This document shows, one piece after another, positions 42,341 through 52,163 of a stretch of DNA of 64,000 bases. The position numbers and the translations under genes are program-made. Numbering within the stretch: the first letter of the stretch is position 1; every line of letters begins with the position of its first letter. The stretch lies in contig NZ_VZQZ01000004.1 in NCBI RefSeq assembly GCF_008802365.1, forward strand, positions 62,001 to 126,000, in the 5' to 3' direction. The notes beneath the pieces are model-generated. The model saw only the letters and a list, made by a program, of their open reading frames with translations, had not been told where the DNA came from and made no database searches. The stretch is from Oryzomonas japonica (GTDB taxonomy: Bacteria > Desulfobacterota > Desulfuromonadia > Geobacterales > Pseudopelobacteraceae).

Positions 42341-42401
42341 CAACCTCCACCGCGATAACGAATTGCTGATAAAGGCGCTCAACGAGTGCAAGGGTAAATA
42401 A
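42183..42401 (+). CDS. o-spanin lipoprotein (Rz1 type), embedded
   Basis: A GTG at 42183, placed 6 nt after AGGAGG (42171-42176), starts a 72-aa protein with a basic N-terminus, a hydrophobic core and a lipobox (LLPLTSMTGC), then a short helical end (KSTIDNLHRDNELLIKALNE). Most of its length overlaps the i-spanin gene in another frame, as in lambda Rz/Rz1. An ATG at 42228 is a possible internal start. Confidence 0.75.
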   Translation: MTRPISRPCARRLLIMTALLSMLLPLTSMTGCSPRLVVVDGEQSVTVKKSTIDNLHRDNELLIKALNECKGK

Positions 42402-45400
42402 TGCCGATCATCTGGGATAGTGAAACTTCGGGGCTTGAAGAGGATTACGCGGCGGCTCGTACCCGCCCGCAGCCACCCGAGAAAACCGGCCTCTTAAAAG
42501 CGGCCGGCATGGGGGCCATGAGGAGTAGCGTTGCGCTGGCTCGCGGCACGGCCTTGGCCGCTTCAACTCTTTTCCCCCATGAGTCTGCCCCCGATGACGG
42601 CACCCGGATCATTCCGCGCAAAGAGGATTTTTTCAAGTTCATCGACACCAAGCTAAACGATGCGGAAAAGTATTGGACTCCCGACCCGGAAAGCGTCGGG
42701 TGGGCCGGGGAACTTATTGGTAATATTTCCGGGCTTCCGGTGCAGATCGGGGCCGGTCCGGGCCTGATGGCGGTATCCGCCGGGCTGAACACCGGCAGCA
42801 AACTGGTGGAACAGGGCGTGGACCCGACTACTGCGGCCGTGGCCGGTGCCGGGGCGGGCGTCGCCAATGCCCTGATGATGAAGATCCCCCAGGCCGGGGG
42901 CACCCTTCTGAAAACTGCCGGCGCATCCACGCTTATGCCGCTGATCGGAGCCGGGCAGGATTACGCTTTGAAAACGGGCCTGGAATCCCAGGGCTACACC
43001 GAGCAGGCCGCCACCATCGACCCCCTTAACCCGGTCTCCCGCCTGACCGATTTGACCTTGGGCGGCGTATTTGGCGCTTTGGGCTACCACGCCAACCGGG
43101 TTACGGCACGGGCCAACGCCACCGCCCTGGAGAACGTGGCGGCCCGCGCCACCGAGTATCACGACTTGATCCAGAAAGCCGGCGGAGAAACGGCCCTGCG
43201 TGAGCAGTTGCCGGTTGAAACCGTGGACTCTCTGGATACCGTCCGCAGCTATCTAAAAACCCTTGAAACAAATCCCTTCAACAAAGATGCCCTGGCTGGC
43301 GTGGACCGCCACATTGAAATGCTTAAGGGTGCTTTGGGGAGTGTTACCGAGGGCAAGCCTGTGGACGTTGCCGACCACGCCGGGGGTATGCTGAAACCGG
43401 CTCCCAAGCCGCTGGAACTGCAAACCCTGATGGATAAGTGGAGCGCAAAGTACGGCATGGCGCCCGATGAAGAGGCGGGGGTATCCGCGCTGATCCAGGC
43501 ACGGGCGGCAAAGATGAAGATCCCGGTCGATGAATTCGTGGGCAGGTATTTCGCGGATGTTACCACCGAGCCGCCAGGGGAGGGGAGTTATTACCAGGGC
43601 CGGACCTTTGACCGCTTCAAACCCCTTGATGTGCCCTTTGACAAGATGCCCGTCAAGGAAGAATACCGCTTGACCTCCGAACAGGCCCAACAGTTGGCCG
43701 ATACCTACGGCAATGGCACGATTGATCGAGTGACGGACCGTCGCTTCTTTGAAACCGGGCAGGACCGGGGCAACCCGGAGTACGGGCACCGATTCAAAAC
43801 CACCGATAACCAGCCGGTGCGGGGTGCAACATCATTTGCAGTTAATGGCGAACGTGATATAATCCATACGAAATTGCACGAACAGCCCGGCAATGACGCC
43901 ATGATACATTATGGCGTAAGACCTGCCGATATCGGCGGAGATTTCGTTGCAATGCGCGTCGGTACGGCCCGGGACGGGAAACCGATCTTTCACCTGTTTT
44001 CCGACTCCCCCGTCAATACCGATGCGGCCACGGTACGTTCCCATGGTTTGGCGCTTAAGGCCAAATCCGAAGAAATTGCAAAGAGTAATGAGGCAAAAAT
44101 CCATGATATCAGCAACGACGATGGAATCAATGAAGCACTGGCCGCCCTCGGAATTAGAGAACTATTCCGCCCAACTGAAAGACCATCTGCGGTCCGTGAG
44201 GGACAACCCGGAGGATTGGGCGAAGGTGCCGGAAGATCTGAAAGCCAAAATAATGAAGTCCCTGGAGGACCAAGCGGCGTAACGTCTGATCCAACAGACC
44301 CGAATGTCTTATACCAATCCCGCCCCGTAGTACAGCCGTTCTACTCCAAATTGCTCCGTGAGGTTGACGCCCTGCCGCAAGAGAAGTGGAACGCCAGCGA
44401 CCTGTTGAACAAAGTCCGTAAGACCCCCGGAGTCAAAGAAGAGGAAATAGCTTGGACCGGTTTGGATGAATTCCTGAAAGGGAAGAAATCCGTTACCCGC
44501 GCCGAGGTGCGCGCTTTTCTCGATGAAAACCAGGTGCAGGTTCGGGAGGTCCAGCTTTCTGGCGATGCGAAATACGGCAGCTATGTCACCCCCGGCGGAG
44601 AAAATTACCGGGAACTGCTACTGACGCTGCCTACCTCTGAAACAAGTAAAGTGTCCCGAAGGGCGGAGCTAGCCGCCTTGGATCGTGAAAGGCCCCTTAA
44701 TCCGGCAGAACAAGCAGAATTTGATTCATTGCGAGGTTATGCCGGTGGCAGTGGAACATATCGCTCCAGCCATTTCAATGAACCCAACATCCTGGCCCAC
44801 GTCCGTTTCAACGAGCGCCCCGGCCCGGACGGTGAACGCATCCTGCACCTGGAGGAAGTGCAGAGCGATTGGGCGCAAGCCAAACGTGCCGGGAAGCGCG
44901 TACCCGATGCCCCCTTGATCGATTCGACCGAGAAGTGGGCGGGTATGGCGATCCGGCGCATGTTGCGCTATGCCGCCGAGAACGATTTTGACCGTATGAC
45001 CTGGACCACGGGAGAGCAGCAGGCCGAGCGGTACGATATCAGCAAAAAAATGGAGTCGGTCAGTTATCGCAAGGATGGTGAGCAGTTCATCATTTCCGGC
45101 GTGGACAAGAACGGCCAGGAACACGCCCTGGGTGATTTCACCGAAAAGCAGTTGCCCGATGCCGTAGGCAAGGAGTTGTCGCAGAAGATCACCGCCGGAG
45201 ATGGCAAGCCGGACGGCCAATGGACGAAGCTGGCCGGGCTTGACCTGAAGGTAGGCGGGGAGGGGATGAAGGGGTTTTACGACCGCATCCTGCCGCAGTT
45301 TCTTGATAAGTTTGGCAAGAAGTTCGGGGCCAAGGTCGAGGACATAAATATAAAAACGGGTGCCTATACCCTTGCTGATTTAAGTGGGGAGGCCAACCCG

Positions 45401-46810
45401 TTAGAAGCATATGCCGCCTCATTGGCAAAAGGCGAGACCGTCCATTCCATCCCGATCACCGAAGCCATGCGAGATAGCCTGTTGTACGAGGGACAGCCGC
45501 TTTTTCAGGGGGAGAAGGGCGCCGTATCGTTCCTCCGTGATGGCCGCGCCGTGATACACGCCCTGGAGTCGCCGGACTTTTCCACCGCTGTTCACGAGCT
45601 CGGCCATGTGTTCGAGCGGACCCTTGACCGTAGCGAAAAAAATGAGTTTACCCAATGGTTGTTTTCCGAGGTGCCGGGAAGCCGATGGACTCGTGAGCAT
45701 TCTGAGAAATTCGCCCAGGCCTTTGAAAAGTACCTTTCCGATGGAGAAGCCCCCACGGAAGGATTAAAGGGCGCTTTCGAGAAGTTCAAGTCCTGGCTGG
45801 TGGACATTTACCGCAACATCAAGAACAGCCCGCTGGAAATGCGCCTGAACTCGAACGTCAAAGGGCTGTTTGATGCCATGCTGGCCGACAGCACCGTCAA
45901 CCGCCAAGCCCGCCCGGAAATGGCGGCTCTGCACACCCTGGCCTCCGCTGCCCACGCCGAGAACCAAAACGACCTGACCGCCCTGGCCGGAGATCCGCCG
46001 GCGCACCTTGATCTGCAACCTTCACCCGCCCCCGCCGCCCCGGCACCCGCCCCCCCGCAATTCGATGCCAGCCTGTACAGCGAGTCCAACATGGTCAAGC
46101 GCTTCATTGCCGCACCGGACCGGCCTACGCCGGGCCTTTCCGGTCTGCTGCGGGCCGAGGCCGATCTTCTGGAAAAGGCCGATTTCGGCAAGGTGGTGAT
46201 CGACGGTCACGCCAAGGAGGCAAGCTGGTCCACGGCGCAGGATTGGTACAAGGAACTGAACCGCTTTTACCGGCAGGGGCAGGGGGCTATCGGCAAGCAG
46301 AGTGTGGTCAATGCTCTGCGTAAGGCCGCCGAGGGTCAGTTTCAAACTCTTACCGCCGGACAGCAGCAAATGGTGGAACATGCCCTGGATAGCATCGCCC
46401 GCCGGGCCGAACCAATGCTGCGCGAGATCGACGCTCAGGAACTCCAGGTGGGTGATTCGTTCAGCGACAGCACGCTTGACCGTCGCACGGTGGTGGCCGA
46501 GCGTGACGGCAAGCTGATCCTGGACAACGGCAAGGCTCTCGGTATCGACGGCACCCTGCGCATTGCCGGGGAGATCGACCAGAGCGGCCGCCCGCCGGAA
46601 AAGGGCTATGATGCGCTTGATTACCAGGTGCAGAGCATTTTGCAGGAGCGCGGCGACATTCTCATTGTCACGGGCAAGGACGCCGCCGGCAACGACATAA
46701 CGCAACCCGCCAGTGAATTTATCGACACGGCGAAAAACGACCTTGCAGCGGCGGAGAACCGGAAGCACCTGTACGACCGGGCCGCCGCCTGCATGGGACT
46801 GGAGTTTTGA
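42401..46810 (+). CDS. Large polyvalent virion protein with a zincin-type metallopeptidase motif
   Basis: This 1469-aa protein starts right at the o-spanin stop codon. Visible parts: a Gly/Ala-rich N-terminal region with membrane-like stretches (AGAGAGVANALMM), two modules typical of large phage polyvalent proteins (GSYVTPGGENYRELLLTLP; NILAHVRFNERPGPDGERIL, then HLEEVQSDWAQAKR; EKWAGMAIRRMLRYAAENDF), a metallopeptidase segment with HELGHVFE (HExxH), and a Pro/Ala linker before a C-terminal domain. Such proteins are carried in virions and injected to modify the host. Substrates are unknown. It occupies the slot of T7's gp16-type protein. Confidence 0.65.
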   Translation: MPIIWDSETSGLEEDYAAARTRPQPPEKTGLLKAAGMGAMRSSVALARGTALAASTLFPHESAPDDGTRIIPRKEDFFKFIDTKLNDAEKYWTPDPESVGWAGELIGNISGLPVQIGAGPGLMAVSAGLNTGSKLVEQGVDPTTAAVAGAGAGVANALMMKIPQAGGTLLKTAGASTLMPLIGAGQDYALKTGLESQGYTEQAATIDPLNPVSRLTDLTLGGVFGALGYHANRVTARANATALENVAARATEYHDLIQKAGGETALREQLPVETVDSLDTVRSYLKTLETNPFNKDALAGVDRHIEMLKGALGSVTEGKPVDVADHAGGMLKPAPKPLELQTLMDKWSAKYGMAPDEEAGVSALIQARAAKMKIPVDEFVGRYFADVTTEPPGEGSYYQGRTFDRFKPLDVPFDKMPVKEEYRLTSEQAQQLADTYGNGTIDRVTDRRFFETGQDRGNPEYGHRFKTTDNQPVRGATSFAVNGERDIIHTKLHEQPGNDAMIHYGVRPADIGGDFVAMRVGTARDGKPIFHLFSDSPVNTDAATVRSHGLALKAKSEEIAKSNEAKIHDISNDDGINEALAALGIRELFRPTERPSAVREGQPGGLGEGAGRSESQNNEVPGGPSGVTSDPTDPNVLYQSRPVVQPFYSKLLREVDALPQEKWNASDLLNKVRKTPGVKEEEIAWTGLDEFLKGKKSVTRAEVRAFLDENQVQVREVQLSGDAKYGSYVTPGGENYRELLLTLPTSETSKVSRRAELAALDRERPLNPAEQAEFDSLRGYAGGSGTYRSSHFNEPNILAHVRFNERPGPDGERILHLEEVQSDWAQAKRAGKRVPDAPLIDSTEKWAGMAIRRMLRYAAENDFDRMTWTTGEQQAERYDISKKMESVSYRKDGEQFIISGVDKNGQEHALGDFTEKQLPDAVGKELSQKITAGDGKPDGQWTKLAGLDLKVGGEGMKGFYDRILPQFLDKFGKKFGAKVEDINIKTGAYTLADLSGEANPLEAYAASLAKGETVHSIPITEAMRDSLLYEGQPLFQGEKGAVSFLRDGRAVIHALESPDFSTAVHELGHVFERTLDRSEKNEFTQWLFSEVPGSRWTREHSEKFAQAFEKYLSDGEAPTEGLKGAFEKFKSWLVDIYRNIKNSPLEMRLNSNVKGLFDAMLADSTVNRQARPEMAALHTLASAAHAENQNDLTALAGDPPAHLDLQPSPAPAAPAPAPPQFDASLYSESNMVKRFIAAPDRPTPGLSGLLRAEADLLEKADFGKVVIDGHAKEASWSTAQDWYKELNRFYRQGQGAIGKQSVVNALRKAAEGQFQTLTAGQQQMVEHALDSIARRAEPMLREIDAQELQVGDSFSDSTLDRRTVVAERDGKLILDNGKALGIDGTLRIAGEIDQSGRPPEKGYDALDYQVQSILQERGDILIVTGKDAAGNDITQPASEFIDTAKNDLAAAENRKHLYDRAAACMGLEF

Positions 46811-46812
46811 TT

Positions 46813-47514
46813 ATGACTGATTTCAATGCGATTCACGCCGCCACCATGGGCTACGAGGGGGGAGCGAGCTTTAATCCTGCCGACAAGGGGAATGTGGTGG
46901 ATAAGAAGGGGATCGTCACCCTGCCCACCTACAAAGGCATCGCCCCAGCGTATTGGCCTGCATGGGGGGGCTGGAAGTATATCGCCGGGGTGATTGCTTT
47001 GCTGGTCCCGATGCCGGAATACGGCACCACGGGGCACTCGAATTGGGTACGACACCTTAATGGCAAGCTTACCGAGTTGGCCGCATTGCAGCAAATGGTG
47101 GTCGATTTTTACCGGAAAAACTTTTGGGACGCCAACCGCCTGGGAGAGATAACCGATTCGCACGTTGCCGCCTGGATTTACGACCATGTGGTGAACGCCG
47201 GGCCGCGGGGCGTCATGTGGGCGCAACTGGCCGCCAAGGTAAAGCCTGACGGCAAGATCGGCCCGGCTTCGCTGGCCGCCATCAATTCCGCCGATCCTGC
47301 CGCACTGCTGGAGCGCATGGAGGATATCGCCGGGGAGTACCGTCTTGACAAGGCCCACGATAACCCGTCACAGGTGCAGTTCCTGGTTTCATGGCTGCGC
47401 CGTGACGGCCAGCCGGAAAGCATCATTGCCATGGTCCACCAGGCCGCCGTAGACGGCAAGCTGTCCGATTCGGAAATGGCGGCTATTAAAGCGACCATGG
47501 AGGCCACAGCATGA
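46813..47514 (+). CDS. Endolysin, GH108-type N-acetylmuramidase
   Basis: The 233-aa protein starts with the family signature GYEGGASFNPADKGN (catalytic Glu in YEGG) and TYKGIAPAYW, then VVDFYRKNFWDANRLGEITD and a C-terminal peptidoglycan-binding-like part (WAQLAAKVKPDGKIGPASLA). It would cut the glycan strands at lysis. No signal peptide is present, so release needs the holin. Confidence 0.85.
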   Translation: MTDFNAIHAATMGYEGGASFNPADKGNVVDKKGIVTLPTYKGIAPAYWPAWGGWKYIAGVIALLVPMPEYGTTGHSNWVRHLNGKLTELAALQQMVVDFYRKNFWDANRLGEITDSHVAAWIYDHVVNAGPRGVMWAQLAAKVKPDGKIGPASLAAINSADPAALLERMEDIAGEYRLDKAHDNPSQVQFLVSWLRRDGQPESIIAMVHQAAVDGKLSDSEMAAIKATMEATA

Positions 47515-50159
47515 TCAAGTGTATTGGCGAGATCCTGAACGCGGCCAAGGGGGCCATTACCCGCAAAGAAGCCGAGGCGATCATTGCGGAGATCGAAAAG
47601 CGTTTCAACGCCCAGATGCCGAAAAAGGATGTTTCGCTTTCCCGGCGCATGGACCTGAAAAAAGATCCTGCGGCCATGACTACGCAGGAACGCATGGTGC
47701 TGGCCGCCGAGGAAGCGTTTAACGACACTCTCAAGGAAAAACAGAACACCGTCAAGCGGGCGCAGTTGCAGGTAAAGATTCAGGCCGACGCGCAGCAGCG
47801 TATCGCGCAGTACGGCCATGGGGCGAAAGGGGTGCAGGAATACCTTTTGCGCGACGTGGCGAACAAGGCCAAGGGGATCGAGGAACTGTTGATGGCCGAA
47901 CTGTACCAGGGCCTTGAACCGTACATGACCGCCACCGGGCACAAGATGGCCGTTGACCAGCAGCTTGAGGTGTTGAAATTCATAGCCGACCCGGAACTGC
48001 ACAGGCGCGACGCCACGGCGGACGCCAGCCCTGCGGAACTGCTGGCGCGTGCCTTTCGCCGCATGGAAGACCGAGTACATGCCCGGAAGAACGGGGCGGG
48101 GGCCGATATCGGGTATATCCCCGGCCATTTCCCCCAGGCGTGGGAACCAAACAGCGTCAGGTGGTTCGGTCTGGACTGGAAACAAAAACTTGATTTTCGC
48201 CCGGAATGGGCGGGGGGCAAGTCCGCCACCATCGCCCGGATGCGGGAAAAGGCCCGTGCCGCCTGGGTCGATTATCTTATGCCAAAACTGGACCGGAGCC
48301 GCTATGTGGATGAAACCACCGGCCAGCCGTTGAACGATGACCAGGTGCGGGAGGTCATGGGTAACGTGTGGCAGACCATCGCCAGTCATGGCCTTTCCGG
48401 CATTGATCCGGCCACGGCGGGGGGTGGGGGGCAAACCGCTCTTGCCAAACAATTGGCCGCACACCGCGAGATCCATTTTAGCGACCCGGCGGCGTTTCTG
48501 GAAGCCAACAACGCCTTTGGCAGTCGCGACCTGTTCACCGCCATGGTGTCCAACGTCCGGCGCCATGCGAACGAAATAGCCATGCTGGAGTCTTTGGGTC
48601 CGAATCCTGATTCGGGATTCAGAACCGCTCTTGCCTACGGCCAGCGGTTCGGGGCCGAGAAAACCACCTTTGGTCGGGAAGGTTCGACCCTGGCGACGCA
48701 TATATGGGATGAAATCACCGGACGCAGCAACATGATTGCCGAGGACAAGTTTGATCTGATTGCCCGCGTGATGCAGGGCGCCCGGAATATGATCACATCG
48801 GCGAAGTTGGGCATGTTGCCGTTTTCACAGGTGGTGGACGTGGCCGGCTTTCATGCTATTGCCACCAGCGACGGCCTAGGCATGGGGGAGGGATACCGCG
48901 CCATACTCCAGATGTTGAACCCCCTGAACAAGGCAGACCGCGAGCTGGCACGCAAGCATGGCCTGTTGGCAAGCATGGTTATCAATGACGTTGCCATGCG
49001 CTACGGCGACGAAACGCGCGGCGTTGGCTGGACCAGCCGGGCCGCAGATGCAACCGTGACCTGGAGCGGCGCGAAGTTTTGGACCGACAGCATGTTACAG
49101 GCGTTTCAACTGCTGATCGGTAGCCACGTTGCCGGGGCGCGGGATCTTGCCTTTCATGAGCTTGACCCGCAATTCCGGCTGATGATGGAGCGCAACGGGA
49201 TCACCCCGGAACATTGGGACATTATCCGGTCGGCCGAGGCGGCCAAGATCGGGGATTTTGAGGCGGTGACACCCTGGGCGGTCAAGGGCGCCACCAGCCG
49301 GCAGATGGATAGCGCCGCCAGTATCCCAGGGGCGGCAGGGGCGCGGGCGGACGTGGCCGCCGAACGCATGGTGCAGGAGGCTGCCGAACGGTACGCGGCC
49401 CTGCTGTCCGATGAATCCCGCGTTGCCATCCTGCACCCCAACAAGAAGGATCAAGCGTACATCAAGGGCGCCACCCGTGCCGGTGAAACTCCCGGCGAAT
49501 TTATGCGTTCGGTGTTCCTGTTCAAATCGTTCAGCCTGGCGCTGTTGACCCGGCATGTGCCGCGCGTGTTCAGTGGTGAGTATGGCCCGGCAAGTTCCCG
49601 CGCCGAGGTAGGGGCAAAGCTGCTGGTGGGAATGATGTTGACCGGAGGCCTGGCCGTGCAGCTTAAGGAGATTTTCAAGGGGAAGAACCCCCGCGATATG
49701 ACCGATCCGGCCTTTTGGTATGCCGCTTTTATGCAGGCCGGCGGCTTGGGAATTTTCGGTGATTTCTTCCTGGCCGACGCCAACCGTTTCGGCGGCGGGT
49801 TTGTGTCCAGCGTGGGCGGCCCGGTGGCCGGTCTGATCCAGGACACGCAACGGTTGACCCTTGGCAACGCACAGACGGCCATGGACGGCAAGCAGCACAA
49901 GAAGAGTTTCAACCAGGATTTTGCCGGTGATGCGATCCAGTTTGCCAAGAACTACGCGCCGATGATGAACCTGTGGTACACGCGCCTGGCGCTGGATCAT
50001 CTGTTTTTCTACCAGGTGCAGGAGTCCATCAACCCCGGCTACCTGCACCGCATGAAGCAACGCACCCGCTCGGAGAATAACCAAACCTTCTGGTGGGACC
50101 CGAATAGCCCGCTGCCGGAAAGCGGGCCGAGTCTTGAAACCGCAATCGGAGGCAACTAG
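47511..50159 (+). CDS. Large internal virion/DNA-ejection protein
   Basis: This 882-aa helical protein overlaps the endolysin stop by 4 nt. It contains segments typical of the large polyvalent/ejection proteins of podovirus-like phages, such as IGYIPGHFPQAW, ITSAKLGMLPFSQVVDVAGF and a C-terminal membrane-like stretch (GAKLLVGMMLTGGLAVQLKE). It probably forms part of the DNA-translocation tube. No lytic transglycosylase motif is visible. Confidence 0.65.
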   Translation: MIKCIGEILNAAKGAITRKEAEAIIAEIEKRFNAQMPKKDVSLSRRMDLKKDPAAMTTQERMVLAAEEAFNDTLKEKQNTVKRAQLQVKIQADAQQRIAQYGHGAKGVQEYLLRDVANKAKGIEELLMAELYQGLEPYMTATGHKMAVDQQLEVLKFIADPELHRRDATADASPAELLARAFRRMEDRVHARKNGAGADIGYIPGHFPQAWEPNSVRWFGLDWKQKLDFRPEWAGGKSATIARMREKARAAWVDYLMPKLDRSRYVDETTGQPLNDDQVREVMGNVWQTIASHGLSGIDPATAGGGGQTALAKQLAAHREIHFSDPAAFLEANNAFGSRDLFTAMVSNVRRHANEIAMLESLGPNPDSGFRTALAYGQRFGAEKTTFGREGSTLATHIWDEITGRSNMIAEDKFDLIARVMQGARNMITSAKLGMLPFSQVVDVAGFHAIATSDGLGMGEGYRAILQMLNPLNKADRELARKHGLLASMVINDVAMRYGDETRGVGWTSRAADATVTWSGAKFWTDSMLQAFQLLIGSHVAGARDLAFHELDPQFRLMMERNGITPEHWDIIRSAEAAKIGDFEAVTPWAVKGATSRQMDSAASIPGAAGARADVAAERMVQEAAERYAALLSDESRVAILHPNKKDQAYIKGATRAGETPGEFMRSVFLFKSFSLALLTRHVPRVFSGEYGPASSRAEVGAKLLVGMMLTGGLAVQLKEIFKGKNPRDMTDPAFWYAAFMQAGGLGIFGDFFLADANRFGGGFVSSVGGPVAGLIQDTQRLTLGNAQTAMDGKQHKKSFNQDFAGDAIQFAKNYAPMMNLWYTRLALDHLFFYQVQESINPGYLHRMKQRTRSENNQTFWWDPNSPLPESGPSLETAIGGN

Positions 50160-50510
50160 ATGACGCCGCTACAGAATAAGAAACTGGCCGCAATTGAAGG
50201 TAAACTGCTTGACGTATTCCTTGAGGAAGCCGACCCGGACAAGTGGACGCAGATCAAGGCCGATGATCCGGTCAAGGAACAACAATTTGCCCGTGGTAAC
50301 CGGTATTGGCAGGCCAAGGTTGCCAACCAGACCATGGCCCTGCTGACCCGCATTGTCGCGTATCGCGCCAAATCAACCGAGACAGGCGGGGCATCTTCGG
50401 CGGTCGATGATGATAAGCAGATGAAGGCCGACATGAAAGCGGCGGAAAAGAAGGTTAAGGAACGTCTTGGTAGCGCCCGGCTGTCGCTGGTAAAGAAACG
50501 GGCGGTGTGA
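50160..50510 (+). CDS. Putative small terminase subunit
   Basis: The 116-aa protein lies directly before the large terminase gene, and its start follows the previous stop immediately. It contains a helical N-terminal part (NKKLAAIEGKLLDVFLEEAD) and a charged C-terminus (AEKKVKERLGSARLSLVKKR). Assignment rests on position, size and composition; no clear helix-turn-helix is seen. Confidence 0.55.
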   Translation: MTPLQNKKLAAIEGKLLDVFLEEADPDKWTQIKADDPVKEQQFARGNRYWQAKVANQTMALLTRIVAYRAKSTETGGASSAVDDDKQMKADMKAAEKKVKERLGSARLSLVKKRAV

Positions 50511-50513
50511 TGC

Positions 50514-52148
50514 GTGAGCGAAAAAGGGAGTTTTCCGGCCTTTTACCTGAAATGGGGCGAACTGGTGCATTGGGATGTGCCGGATGTGCATTTGGAGGCC
50601 TGCGATTGGCTTGAACATGGCCGCACGGGCCGAGTAGCGGTGTTCAAGGCGCTGCGTGGTTTCAGCAAGTCAACCATTGTTGGGCGCTATGTTTCCGACA
50701 AATTAAGAAAAAATTCGGCATACCGCTTCCAGCTTCTTTCCGCCACCGACAAGGACGGCGCCAAGATGTCCCGTGACTCGCAGCACGTGATAAACCGTCA
50801 TCCGTGGTGCAAGGGGATGCGCGGCAAGGGCGGTCTTTGGAAATCCCATAGTTTCGAGGTTGAAGGGTCCGACGATCCGCGCAACCCGTCCGTGGTGGCC
50901 TACGGTATCAACAGCAACCTGACCGGCGGCCGCGCCGATGAATTTATCAACGATGACGTGGAGGTGCCAAAGACGATCCGCACCCCGGCGTTGCGCGAGG
51001 CGATCCGCGAGAAGTTGAGCGAGGAAACGCATATTTTGGTACCGGGCGGGAAGATCCTCTATGTCGGTACCGACCATTGCGTGGATAGCATCTATAAGGA
51101 GCAGATCGAGGACGGTGCCGACCTTTTGGAAATCCCCCTTTTCCGCAAGGGGATCACCCATATCTCGAAAGATGGGCTTTCCGACAGCTTTCTTTTCGAC
51201 TTCCGGGTGCAGACGGCCAGCGACCTGTATGTGTGCATCGGGATCAATAAGCCCCGCCTGTTGGGCGATGATGAATACCAGGTGCACGGCCTGCGGGATT
51301 TCAAGGGCGGGTTCATCAAGCTGAAAACCGCGCCCGCGCCTGATGAACGGGTCAGCATCTACAGCGGGAACATCTGGCCGAAGCGTTTCACCCGGGCGGA
51401 AATTACCTTCCGTATCAAGCGTTGCCGCACCTGGGGAGAGTGGGACAGTCAGTACATGCTTAAGCCGGCGCAGTTGACGAAGGTGCGCCTCGACCCGGCC
51501 CGCATGATCCCCTATGACGCCATGCCGGAAATCAGGAGCGCCAACGGCTCTATTTCTCTTTGGATCAACGGCATTCGCATGGTGGGCGCGAAAGCATGGT
51601 GGGATTGCTCCCTGGGTAAAGTGAACAGCGACGCCAGCGCTCTGGCGGTGATCTTCACGTGTGCCGCCGGTTACCTGTATTGGCAGGTTGCCCAAGGCAT
51701 GACCGGGGAGATCGATGAACAATGCCAGCAGGTCGTTCCGGTTGTCAAAGCGTTCCAGTTGCGGAGCATCGACGTGGAAACGAACGGACCCGGTGGATTC
51801 GTCCCGGCGATCCTGCGGCGCCACCTTAAGTCCGCCGGCCTGGCCTGCGCCGTAGTGCCGAAGTGGAGCAAGCAGAATAAAAATCTGCGTATCCTGGACG
51901 CCCTGGAAACCCCGTTGTCGGGCAGCTTCCTTTATGCTCACCAGAGCGTGCTACAGGGGCCGGTACCGGCGCAAATGCGGGAGTGGGATGCAACTAACCC
52001 GGACAATGAGGATGATTATCTCGACGCAGCAAGCGGGGCGATTTCAACTACTCCGGTGAGGATCGGCAACCATGTCCCGCCTGTTGGAGATGCTGGCGAC
52101 GATTGGCGGCCGGGCAGCGGTACCCACGAGGCCCAGAGTGATTATTGA
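50514..52148 (+). CDS. Large terminase subunit (DNA-packaging ATPase/nuclease)
   Basis: The 544-aa protein starts at a GTG. ATPase part: Walker A-like ALRGFSKSTIVGRY (Ser in place of the usual last Gly), Walker B-like DEFINDDVE. Nuclease part: WWDCSLGKVNSDASALAV, VETNGPGGFVP and NEDDYLDAAS, matching T7 gp19-type terminases. It would drive DNA into the prohead and cut it. Placement after the structural genes agrees with the T7 order. Confidence 0.9.
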   Translation: MSEKGSFPAFYLKWGELVHWDVPDVHLEACDWLEHGRTGRVAVFKALRGFSKSTIVGRYVSDKLRKNSAYRFQLLSATDKDGAKMSRDSQHVINRHPWCKGMRGKGGLWKSHSFEVEGSDDPRNPSVVAYGINSNLTGGRADEFINDDVEVPKTIRTPALREAIREKLSEETHILVPGGKILYVGTDHCVDSIYKEQIEDGADLLEIPLFRKGITHISKDGLSDSFLFDFRVQTASDLYVCIGINKPRLLGDDEYQVHGLRDFKGGFIKLKTAPAPDERVSIYSGNIWPKRFTRAEITFRIKRCRTWGEWDSQYMLKPAQLTKVRLDPARMIPYDAMPEIRSANGSISLWINGIRMVGAKAWWDCSLGKVNSDASALAVIFTCAAGYLYWQVAQGMTGEIDEQCQQVVPVVKAFQLRSIDVETNGPGGFVPAILRRHLKSAGLACAVVPKWSKQNKNLRILDALETPLSGSFLYAHQSVLQGPVPAQMREWDATNPDNEDDYLDAASGAISTTPVRIGNHVPPVGDAGDDWRPGSGTHEAQSDY

Positions 52149-52163
52149 GAAAGGAGTTTGGAT

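Noticed and set aside
50514-52148. Inactive terminase because the last Gly of Walker A is Ser
   Set aside because: Terminase P-loops vary at this position, and all other ATPase and nuclease motifs are intact.
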